This document shows positions 23,938 through 35,200 of a stretch of 64,000 nucleotides of DNA, one piece after another. Position numbers and translations under genes: made by a program. This DNA comes from Bugulina stolonifera. Taxonomy: Eukaryota > Bryozoa > Gymnolaemata > Cheilostomatida > Bugulidae. The DNA lies in assembly GCA_935421135.1 (NCBI GenBank), contig OW285191.1, positions 17,996,700 to 18,060,699 of the forward strand, read 5' to 3'. How positions within the stretch are numbered: position 1 is the stretch's first letter; the number at the start of each line of letters is the position of its first letter. The notes beneath the pieces are model-generated. The model did not search any database, was not told where the DNA came from, and saw only the letters and a list, made by a program, of their open reading frames with translations.

Positions 23938-24128
23938 TAACATTATAATGTACTCTAGTTTCTGCGGTACTGTTTGGAGTTGTCCTTTCATGCAAACAGG
24001 AAATGACAACTTCACATGGGTTCAACTAGGCAAGAATGATTCCCACTGACTGACAAGTTATTACAATGTAAATATCTTCAGCAAGTGTTACCTGGTCATG
24101 CTTCAATAAAAAGAATGAAAAATACTGC

Positions 24129-24148
24129 GGGGGGGGGGGGGGGGGGGG
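24129..24148. repeat. 20-nt G homopolymer
   Basis: An uninterrupted run of 20 G between array genes 5 and 6, in an AT-rich background. Its length is likely variable, or prone to read error. Confidence 0.9.
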
Positions 24149-24620
24149 TGAAATATGGTACCTGCATCAACATGGGCACATCATTGGCGCTCTATTATTA
24201 CTATTAGCCTTGTTTTCCAATCACCTGATATGAACCACAATCTGTAACTAAGATAAGACAACTCTGATTACACATACATTCAGTAAGTAGTTTGCCATAA
24301 TATTCCCAGCAAAGTAAAAAGGACATAATTTCATAATATAGAAAACTTGTTTGGGGGAGAGATTAGTGTATTCTACAGCACTCTCCTCCCAGGCTCTGCA
24401 GTGAGATTCTACATCCTACAACCTGGTAGGCAGAACAAAAAGACTTTTGATGTTGAAGAAATAGCTAGTCATTAAGTTTACTCTGTAGCTCAGGGACAGG
24501 CTGCTAAAAGCTATTCTTTCTATGACGTGAAAAGCTGGCCAAGCTTACCAAAAATGAAAGTTGAAGCAAGCTAATATGGTGTGGTGTTGTAGGTTCTCCA
24601 GCTGCCAAAGAGGTAGCAAT

Positions 24621-25517
24621 ATGGATTTATACGCTATCATCAAGGATCTAGAAAGAGGGTTGATTCAGGGTTCATATGGTCTGTGGGGCGTTGCCGCTGT
24701 CAACAGTGCCTTTGAAGGATGTGTTGACACTGATCTAGAAGATAACCCTTTTGATGAGCTAACACAACCTTTGCCACAAGCTACTAAAAGAATACTAAAC
24801 CAAGAAACAGAGCAGCAGATCTGGAAGAGTTTTAAGGTGATCTGCAGTATATGTGAGGACTATGCTACTATCAAAGAAGAAGTAACAACAAAAGAAGGGA
24901 TATCGCCTGAGGATAAGCATAAACTGTTCTTCTTCTGGATGATGAGACTAAAGGTGTTCACAAAACCGGCCATAGCAGATATGATGGTAAATTCTGTAGC
25001 TGAACAAGGTATGGTGGTATTTGTTGTCGCAGTATATGTCCATCTCCTGGTACTCCAAGAGCTTGCAACTGTCGACCCAGCAGTAGAGGATCCAGAACAG
25101 AGCATTTGTGCTGCCGTCATTAAAGGCGAAGCTCAGCAGTATCTGAGTCACATTATAGTTGTTTATAACAAATGTGTAGAAGCAAGAAAATCTCAAGTAT
25201 CTGAATTTTCAGTAGTTGGTACAAAGTCTGACAAGGTTTGGACTGTTGTGTGGATGGATGATTTTGACGGGCAATGGTTTGACGATACTGTGGAGAGAGA
25301 TGATTCAGATCCAGAATGTCTGCGGAAAGGGGTAGAGAGTTTACGGAACGAATATATTCGAAGTGTACTGGAGGGACTAAGAATGAGTTTACCATTTGAT
25401 TTCTCTAGAGTTACAAGGACGCTAGAAAGACTGAGAATTAATCCGCTGCCCTTGAACTTGAAGAAAGGGCCAGCTGTGGCTCCTCCAGCCTTTGCTCATT
25501 TAAGACTTTTAAAGTAA
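24621..25517 (+). CDS. Cry-domain-I-like protein, array gene 6
   Basis: A single uninterrupted frame of 298 codons from the ATG at 24621, which aligns with the paralogues. The frame is open back to another ATG at 24561, but those 20 residues have no counterpart. Regions: GLIQGSYGLWGVAAV (13-27); LKVFTKPAI (110-118); hydrophobic helix VAEQGMVVFVVAVYVHLLVL (126-145); amphipathic helix HIIVVYNKCVEARKSQVSEF (177-196); WTVVWMD segment (207-213); RDDSDPECLRKG...LRNEYI (226-246); C-terminal LPFDFSRVTRTLERLRINPL (257-276); tail ending LLK. Nearly collinear with gene 4, the clearest duplicate pair. It converges on the PLEKHG-like gene, whose stop lies 714 bp away. No canonical AATAAA was seen close to the stop. 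Confidence 0.86.
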   Translation: MDLYAIIKDLERGLIQGSYGLWGVAAVNSAFEGCVDTDLEDNPFDELTQPLPQATKRILNQETEQQIWKSFKVICSICEDYATIKEEVTTKEGISPEDKHKLFFFWMMRLKVFTKPAIADMMVNSVAEQGMVVFVVAVYVHLLVLQELATVDPAVEDPEQSICAAVIKGEAQQYLSHIIVVYNKCVEARKSQVSEFSVVGTKSDKVWTVVWMDDFDGQWFDDTVERDDSDPECLRKGVESLRNEYIRSVLEGLRMSLPFDFSRVTRTLERLRINPLPLNLKKGPAVAPPAFAHLRLLK

Positions 25518-26231
25518 CTTGTATTACTCAATTTATCATAGTACTAATTAGCTTTGGTGTCATTTTACCAATTGAGATCGTTTTTTAGTAAAGTTATTTG
25601 AAAAAAAAGAAAGATGAACTTTTCAAACAAGTACAGTCTTAGTCTATATTTCATTTACCACACACATAGACATACTTATGTGTGTCATACTTACTGTAGA
25701 TAGCAAAACCTCTCTTCTATGCACGTATAGTGATAGATAATAACAATAACATGCATGTCAAAACTAACCAATGAAAGATAACAATGTATGGCTGGAGTAG
25801 TAAAAGTTACCTCCCCTCTCCACCTGGACTATACACATCAAAGTTTACTGCAGACACACAATTTTCACAAGAGAATTTACATTTATATTCAGGAGATTTA
25901 CTGAGAAGACCAAAATATAATATTTGTGATCTATAACTCATCTTACCTCAATAATGACAATGGTGACACCTAGTACTGCTACTAGCCAATTTTTGTTTAA
26001 AGTTTATATCATTTTATTAAAAGAGGAAAAAGTGATGTGAAAAAAATAATAGAAAAAAGGTAGCTCAACGTAATAGTACATAAAATAAACTAAAAAGCTT
26101 CAGTTCCAGTTTTTAACATTCTAAAATTAGCACTGGTCGAAGTCAGCATGGGATGCCCTATTGAGAGTAAGGACCAGAGGCTATAGTTGCTTATAAAATA
26201 ACCTGAGTAAGATAGTTCATGTTAATCACAT
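25518..26231. other. intergenic DNA between convergent genes
   Basis: 714 bp between the stop of array gene 6 and the stop of the minus-strand RhoGEF gene. It presumably holds both 3' UTRs. The array of single-exon genes ends here. Confidence 0.5.
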
Positions 26232-29200
26232 TTAGTTTGATTTCACTTGCAAAACTGAGTTGAAAGTTTCTAATAATGATTCAGAAAAATTATCTGCAAT
26301 ATTTAGTTCAAATGTATCATCATCTTGTTCGGTTTCCTTGAGGCTAGCTAAGTCTTCTGAGCTCTCATAGTCTGAGCTTATCATATCTCGACTATGAGCA
26401 GATAGGGTGCCCTGCTCATAATGATGATTACCTTCCATTATTTGTGAGCAGTGATTACTGGAACTCACTCTACAGTCAATGTCACCCGTATCAGATAAAG
26501 GAAACTTTTCCTGCGAGAGTAATTCTTTATTCCTGCTTCGGTAGGCCCGCCTCCTCCATTGCGAAATTTTTTGAATAAATTGTTTCTTTGTATCAAGCAA
26601 ATTTCTTTTTAACCACGGCTTTCCTAAAAACAACAATAATAAAGTGTACACGCATGGTCAAATCTTATATTATGTACATTGTTGTGGAGTTGTTGGCCCC
26701 CTGTTAGTAAGCAGTTGTTATTCGCAAGGTCAATATGAAGGTAGTCATGTTTTTAATCCAAACCTAGTTTGGGAGCTGGTTTTTAGAAGACATGCACGTC
26801 ACATGCTAGCCTGTTCCAGGGGTCTTACCTGCTCTACTTGATGTGTTATGATCTTGCACTGACAGACTTCTATTTCGAGAGAACATGGTGACTTTGGTCA
26901 GCTGCTCAGTAGGAGTTGTCAGCTCTTCACATGACTTGGCCTTTCTCACCCGAGTCTGGAAGTCACCAGCATCATCAGATGATGGGAAACTGTTTATCTG
27001 AATAAGTAGAGCCAGAACGAGTTACATGTAGAGTAGGCTATTTCAACAATGTTTCAGTACAATATTACTACATGTATATAACAGTATACAGCAACACTAT
27101 GTAATCCACTAAATATAATATGGCTATTCCACAGAGCAGAAGTTTGCAAGCAAGAGAACAAATAAGATACTATCATAATGTCCTACTGTTGTATGCTTCA
27201 GTACTTAAAAAGTTCATATTGGAAAGTTGTCCTTCCACAATCCCAGGATACAATCATATGGAAGAAAACTTTTAATAAATCCAATGTTTTGCTTATACAA
27301 TGTAGAATAGTAACTAACCCTGGTAGCTAACTGGTGATGCCAGTTTGATATCTCTCCCTTTGTCAGCTCTTGTTGAAGACAGGCAGCACGCGGTGACATG
27401 TCGTCATAACAATTCTGTGGTGATGTAACTCTACAGTTGGCAGAGTTGCTGCTCGAACTGAGAGACGAAAGCTGATCAGATGAACTGCTCAAGTCTGACT
27501 TCTATTAGAAGAATATAATATGCTCAAGAAATATGAATGTTAGAAGCACCAACTGTGTCTATACTCTATGATACAGTGTAGCAGAAACTAAGTACCAAAA
27601 TGTTGTTATTTGTTGAAACCAATTTATCATGTTCAGTGTAGGAGTAGGTTCACATTCATGGACACTCATACTCGGACATCCTGATGACAAGAGAAAGAAG
27701 TTGTCCTCTCATTATACTAGAGACACGATAAATGAGGGGACAACTTCTTGTTATAATCTTGTTTTTATCCACTCAGGCATGCTCTTTCTTACTAGTGGAA
27801 GAGAAGCCAACTCACCAAAGAGGTGGAATCAAACGCTGAATCATAATTCTTGTACAGACAGCTGCTGCCTCCACTCGTAGAACTTGATGACCTCCTCAGG
27901 TTGATTGTAGACTGTGATTTAGTTAGTATCCCGGAGACTCCAGTCCTAATACGGGACTTTACTGATCGACCTGTTAAAACAACAGCGTGGTCTTATTCAA
28001 GTCGGCTAACATGAACTAAAAATTTAATTATGATCTAGCAATGCAGCACAAGAAACACTATACTATCATTTCTACCAAACCAAAACCATCCATACCTATT
28101 GATGTTGGGGAAGAAGCTGTGTGGGTAGCTCTTTTCTTACTGGACCTGCTAAAACTCTCCTTAGCAGCCTCTTTTTCAGATTCTAGAAAATTTAGATGGA
28201 TTTTACAATCTATTCCACTAAAGTAGAATGCATGGCATTTTGAAAGAAACCAATTATATACAAGCTCATTGTCTGAGTTATCAGTAGATTAAAAAATAGG
28301 CTGACCACTTGCAGTTGATTCACTCCAGGAGTGGAATAAAACCAGAAACTGACAGTTTAGGTGACTAACCGTTAGCAGCAAGGAGAAGTTTCTTTGCCTT
28401 GTCTGGAATATTGTGATCCGTGAGTTTATGCAGCTGGATACACCAGTCTAGTTTTTGAGCCAGAGATTTAGCTTGGATTGTTAAGGATTGGGATGGGGCG
28501 TTAAAAGGCGTCACAATAAAGTCCACATCCCTTCGACCACCATCCTCAATCACCACCAGTTCTGAACACTACAAGTTAAAAAGATGTTTTGATGATAACC
28601 AGATGATATTGCAAGTTTTGATAGCCTTAGGCCATGTGTTACAATTGTGTTGAGAAACTATGTCACCAAACTTAGTTTAGGTAAGAATAAAGGCTATCTA
28701 ACTTCTGCATCTAACTCTTAATGTATCAGGCCAAGAGGCGGTACCTAATCGGTTTGAAGCATATTTTACCAACAGAGGGTTAAAGAATGTAATAAAAAAT
28801 CACCATCAACTTTATTACTGTGTAGAAACAGCTCTCTTTGTATATAATACAGAATTGAGCAATTGTAGGACACTGTGTTACTGTTGGCTCGCACTCAAAT
28901 AGTTACTGATATGGAACTTGTTCACTCTGATGTATATGCTGAGAGACCAAAAGAATTTGGTTGTGATTGGATCAGTCCATGATACAAGTACATGTACATG
29001 TAGGTACAGGTTATTACACAATAATTTTTTAAGCTCTTTCCTCTAGCTCTTGTCCAAACGTTTCTGTTAATTGTATTATTCACTAAAATATAAAATTGAC
29101 TCGATGACTCTATGTAGTGTATATTATGTATACCATGTATGTACATGGGATACAATCATGTACAAGTCACTTATATTATTATATTATATTACAAAATACA

Positions 29201-32200
29201 TTCAGAGCATGTATTCCTGCTGCTGCATTGATGACAAAACCCTAATTTGTTCATTCTCACTGTGACATTACATCCAGCTGTGCCAAGATTCTACATCCCT
29301 AAAGAATGTGACACTTTACGGTAACAACCAGTTGCTGAAGTGTGTCATTGTGTTCGTAATACACTCGATACCTATTAGAATAATATTTCTAGAAACTGTG
29401 CCAAAATTACAACACAGATATTAGTAGGAGAAAAATTTACATATTTTATGCAAAAATGTGCCTTTGTGAGTTACTCCTTGTATCAACAGTAAAGATCTAT
29501 TATGTGCTATAGCTGGTCTAAGTGCTGGGAATTCATATTAGTGTGTGGTAGAACCCTGTCCAGCAGAAAAAAAACCAACTGCATGGTTAATGTCTACACA
29601 CCTAAGCAGATGTCCCACAAATAATAATACAGAAGTTGGAGGACGACGCATATCGCATATGCAATCTACCAAACCTCTGATTTTCAAAGGTCAACCTCTA
29701 AATCACCAGTTTGTTATACAAGCCTAGTTTCTTTTCTCATAACTTCACTGTCATACCCCATTCAGTCACCTGGGAATAGTAAATATAGACTTAGAGAAGA
29801 CATCAGAGGGATGATCCAGCTTATCATTGGTGTTATCCCTACATACAGTAACTCGTCATTCCACACGGCATACTTCTGGGGTGTGGATACTCACAACATT
29901 CATCTACTAATTATTGTTTTACTACAAAATGATTGATGCAGTGTCTTATTAACAGTGCAGTATGCGCCAGACCCTCCCCTCCCTTTATTTAATCTTATAA
30001 GAAGTAATTTATTGTATAATATAAGTGTCTGGTGGCTAGCTGTGTTGTTAGGTAAGGAATAGGGTGGGTTCACAATACCCTGTAGTCTGTAATGATTGAT
30101 TATTTGTTTTTCATTCTTTAAAGTGACATGTACATTCAGCAGACTGAATTAATTGAAGAAGTTCATTGCTATATTTATAAGGTTTATAAATCGAAAACTG
30201 CATTAAAAGTCGCCTATATAAAATAGTATTGGTAGATAACAGAAACGCTAGATGTGACACTGTCTCAACTCAGTACTGTTAGATTGTAGTTGGGTGAAAT
30301 GGTATGTTGGGGACAGAGGCTACAGTAGATAGACTACAGAAGAGAGTGTACCAGTTGTTCATTGCCAAATACTTAGTCAAGTAATGATTTCCTTTTCTTG
30401 TTTACCAGTTTATGCTTATCTGATCCTCTATGCATACCAATTTTCTGGCTATTTATAGCAAGTTATTTGGTACTGAAATTGGCCCTTCTGCCGATATTTA
30501 GATGTTTACTGCGGATAATTAATTGTAAGCTATTTATTGCTCCAGGAATTGTGTTTTTTCTCATGTTTTTATGCTGTGCATATCTGTTGAACCCTGACTG
30601 GAAACGTTCGAACACCTGTGAATAAGTGCCATGTTTGGAGGCATTTCTTTTGTTGCTAGGCATTCATGAGGCACTGTGAACCTTAACCACAGCCAATAGT
30701 GATAATTAGTCAGAGTGGAATAGGAGCTATGATACATTCTGTAGTTATTTGGGTAGAGATTATACATGCACACTCATTAGAATACCTGACATGCATATCA
30801 ATGCCATCTCAGTAACTTCCTTGTTTATCTCCAGCCAGTATTCCTTGGGGGAGAAGCAGAGGTTGATACCAAACACTGTAGCTTATAGCTAAATCCCCAC
30901 TTTCTGTCTGTCTACTGACTCATTAGTTTGCTGTAGTTTTTATGGGATCTTTGTCAAGTGAACCCTGTATTGGCTGGTCTGACTTTTGATTTATTTTTCT
31001 GTAACTATTGAGTTTTCTAGATTCTCTTTCTAGCCTAACGGTTCTTTTTACAGACATGCACTCCCCTTTTAACTATTGTAGACTGAGTATGTCTATTCTG
31101 TCTATATCGCTGCCCTCTAAAGATTATAATATCATTTTTGAGAATATGTTTTGCTCAGATTTATTGCTTACCCGCAGAATAGTGTGAAGAGCGAAACAGC
31201 CATTAACCTTGTGACATAATACCAGCACATTCTTGAATAGGTATATGAACATAGTATTCCTAGTAGAGGGGAAACGATTCCCAATCTCCACAGTCATCTC
31301 CCCCTGAAAGTACAAAGAATAATGAGAGTTAAGTTTGTACAAGGAACTCTAGTAAGCGTACTTCATTGAATGTGCTAATAGTTGTATGGTTAGCCTGGGA
31401 TCCAAGGGGAGATTTACCTCAATTACGATGGGTTATGGCACAGTTATGAAATGACAGGAGTGAGTTTCGTATCAGAGTTCAACCACTTCTATAAATTATA
31501 AATCTGCAGATAATGTAAAAATACCGGAAGATTCCGAGAGCTCTATGCTGAGATAATGGTATATAGAGACATAACATAATTATATACAAAGTTATGTTCT
31601 GGTTTATGTTTATATTGAGCTATTAGTGAACTAATATTAGAGTTTCCTCTCAATTCTCAAGTGTTTCAGACGCCTCTGGTGTCACATTTATACTCAAGTG
31701 TGCAGGGGACTGTATATTCAGTTATCTAGTCGTATAGATTATGGAGGCATGACAGAACTGCAGTCTGCAGTGCAGTGACTGATTAACGTGTCGAGTAATA
31801 TATGAACTAACTAAATTAAACCAGAACCCTAGAACACCTTTGACTTAGTGATTCCTCAAAGCTGAGTGTTTGACTAAAGATAAAATATTTTCGGATGCTA
31901 CGGTTCAAAACATGGAGATGCATGTATTCATATATGAGTTATATAAAATTGTAGGTGATTTAGCTAAAATTTAATTCATAGAAAATAAGAGGTCTATAAG
32001 GTTTTCATGCTACGGTAATGTTGTATTGATTAGTCATAGAACGATTTGAATAAATCTACACTGTATATTAGTACCTCCAAAACATAGAGTTAGTAGTATA
32101 GACCTTCTGTGGTGAGTATCTGCATATCTGGTTGGTGTGGCTAATAGTCATTAGACCAAGAACCAGAATTAGCATAGTATTACAGGATTAAGGTCACTAT

Positions 32201-35200
32201 TTCCTCCCCAATATGAATTTAGTATGCCAATACTACCTCAATTTAACCCAGGTATCATGTCGTTCTCCCCTATTCATACTGCTTTATAAGACGAAGAGTA
32301 GACTGTTTTTTTATAGTAATCAATGACTATTAGTGAACTTAAAAATAGCTTTAGAATTTTATATCCAACACTACTTTCACTCAGCACTCACCTCACGAAC
32401 GAGTGTTCCAAAGTGTGAGTTCTCCCGTAAAGTCAGAAGAAGTTCGTGCAGCTCTCTTGTGTTTACATCCATATCGACCAGCCGTTTACTGTTATTAATC
32501 TCTTCAGCACATCTTGCCATGCTTTTATACGCTTCCTGCAGGCAAGCCTTGGCATCGTCTTTGTCATCCACACATTTCAGTAAGTTCTAAAAAAATCCAA
32601 GTTCAAAGCAGACACATGCTTATAACAATTGAAAACTGCAGAAAAATATGAGATTTGAGATCATGTAGACCACTAAATACGGACATTTTGAAATGTTTCC
32701 ACCATTTAATTAGACCATGTTGACCCACCATGCCTCTAGGTCACCACCACTTTAGTATAAGAACATGGACCAATAATAATTGCACACTTATTCTAGTGGA
32801 AAATAAACATGATGGAGGATAGTTTCTGTGGGCTAGAGTGATGGCAGCAGCTATCCACAATTAACTTACTCAATATTTTGCAAAAAATGTATGAGAAGGA
32901 GATATCTTTGATAGTTGGGGCCAAACTGATATACACAGTCTTGTTCTAGAGATCATTGTATACGCTATGTTGAGATCTAGCAGGAAGCAATTCTTAATCC
33001 AAAGTGAAAACTCAATATTAATAATTTACTAATCGGACTAATCAGAGGTAATTGAATTGATGGAAGACAAAAAATAGAGAATGAGTTATGTGAGAATTAG
33101 AGGATTAAAATAGCCAGTAAATTACAGTTTTTTTTACCAATATAATAAATTATTAACTAATCCCTACCAGTGAAGAGGAGACATAACATACAGTAAGTAT
33201 AAAACTTCTGAGCTACATCAAAATAACGGGACAATATTAATTTTTTCACCTAAGATTTTTCACTTGGAGTAGTGCGCAGAATGCAGTACTTCCTACTAAA
33301 GATATTGCCTGGTAGCATTGTGGAAATGCGTTAATTTTGAGTTTAAATCACATTCCGCAATTTAAATCAATGCTAACCAAATGTAATTATGCAACACAAG
33401 CATGCCCGGTACAAGCAATCACAAATCTGGAACAGGAAATAGAGGCACAATTTACAATAATGAAAATTATGGAAATTGAGGACGGTATACTGATGGGAGG
33501 TTTGGCTGATTACCGTGTTGTATGCACCATAACATACACATAATATTATACAGTAATAATTTATAATGTACAAGATTAACAACCTGTTACTTATGACAAC
33601 GGTTCACAGGTCTGCGCTTGCCTCGAATAATCAAACAACACAGATTTATGGAGCATGTAGTGGTTGGTCGGAAGAACTGGACATGGAGATAGCATAAATT
33701 ATACAGTAAGGCCCATGTAGAGCTATATTAATGAACTTAGCAATTCAAAACATTTCCTGAAGTATGAGCTAGAAGTTACACATAATTATTTCTGGCAGTT
33801 TACATGCATATGCATGTAATTCTACAGCCTACTTTGGACAATGTTTATTTTGAGAGTTGCCTTCTCTTTAGCTCATAGATTCTATAGATGTAAGCAAATA
33901 AAATCAACCAGTTGTCAAAAAAATTGCAATATGCTATTTTAAAAGGAGTATCAATCCAAAATAATATTCCTAGAGCTCTTTATGTGCTACACTGAAAACA
34001 ATTGGCCGTAAATTCCACAATCTTGTACTGGTATGCTCAGTTATGACTTGGATCCTCACAACACCCACAATGAAAAGTAAATCGAGCGTCACATTTTTCC
34101 TTTTTGCAAGATTATGAAAAAATTTCTGATTTTTCCAAAACCAATTTGAATAATTAAATTCTGATAGTTGCTGTCATTTTATATAAAGCAAAAATTATTC
34201 ACATCAAAGTGTGCCAAGTTGCACCAGGCACAGAAACATTCATCTAATTAATGTCAATATGATTATTTCAGTGAAGCAGCCAGCAGTGACAGAAGTGAGT
34301 AGCTTTAAATCAATTCATATTCTCTAAAAAGATTAATATCATTCAACTGGAATTTAATATTTATGCATCGGTATGTCCGCATCAATACTTTGTTACAGGG
34401 CATGTTATGCTCACCTTGACGTATATTTCCAATTATAATTTTATTTTTATTTGTAGAATTTTATATTTTCATATTTAAACAGAATTGCACAAGATAGTTA
34501 ATATGACTTAGTAAAAGTGCAATCATTTTACTTACCTTGAGTATAAGGTGAGTGCTGACATGACTTACCTTGAGTATAAGGTGAGTGCTGACATGACTTA
34601 CCTTGAGTATAAGGTGGTACTTTAAGATCCTCTGCACAGGTTTATGTAAGTAGCTGGAGAGAGGAAGCGGGTGACCTAATGACCTCTGAACATCCAATAA
34701 GATTGTAGCAGCTACAGGGTTCTTCTGCCGAACATCAAACAATTTCTCATTTGCTCTACAGAAGTGAAACTTAAAATGGAGCTAAACCTACACCATTCCC
34801 AGGGTGGGCCAATTGACTGGCCATAGTTCACCCACACACTTCATTAATCTGAGTTATATTAAGGTTTTAAATGGTTTCCCCTATTTTATAGAAATACTAG
34901 GAATAGTTCCTATTAGTGAGTTGCAGTGTCAGAGCACCAGTCTGCTATGCTACACCCTCCTCTTCCTCCAGCTCTTCTGACTAATCTCTCTGTTTCTATT
35001 TATTATGGTATGATCCACCCTGTTTTATTGGCAACACTTTTAACTAACACTTGTCCTTCATTCAACCAAAATGATACCAAGTATTGCCAATGTTTAGCAT
35101 TACAAACTTCATTTCACAATGTAGATGAAGTCTTCTGCAGACTTGCAGGTTTTTACTGGAAACTCCATGAGGTCTAGCCTTTATATCAGTGCACATTTGT

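Noticed and set aside
13508..25517. Bacterial contamination as the source of the Cry-like genes
   Set aside because: The array is embedded without a break in AT-rich animal-type DNA, with MITEs and satellites between genes, no operon spacing, eukaryotic start contexts and AATAAA signals after several genes.
29276..29372. Possible PH-domain exon of the RhoGEF gene on the minus strand (frame YRVYYEHNDTLQQLVV)
   Set aside because: It would need a phase that the previous exon does not supply, and in the correct phase it hits a stop. Direct splicing from 31172 to 28568 gives normal PH spacing.
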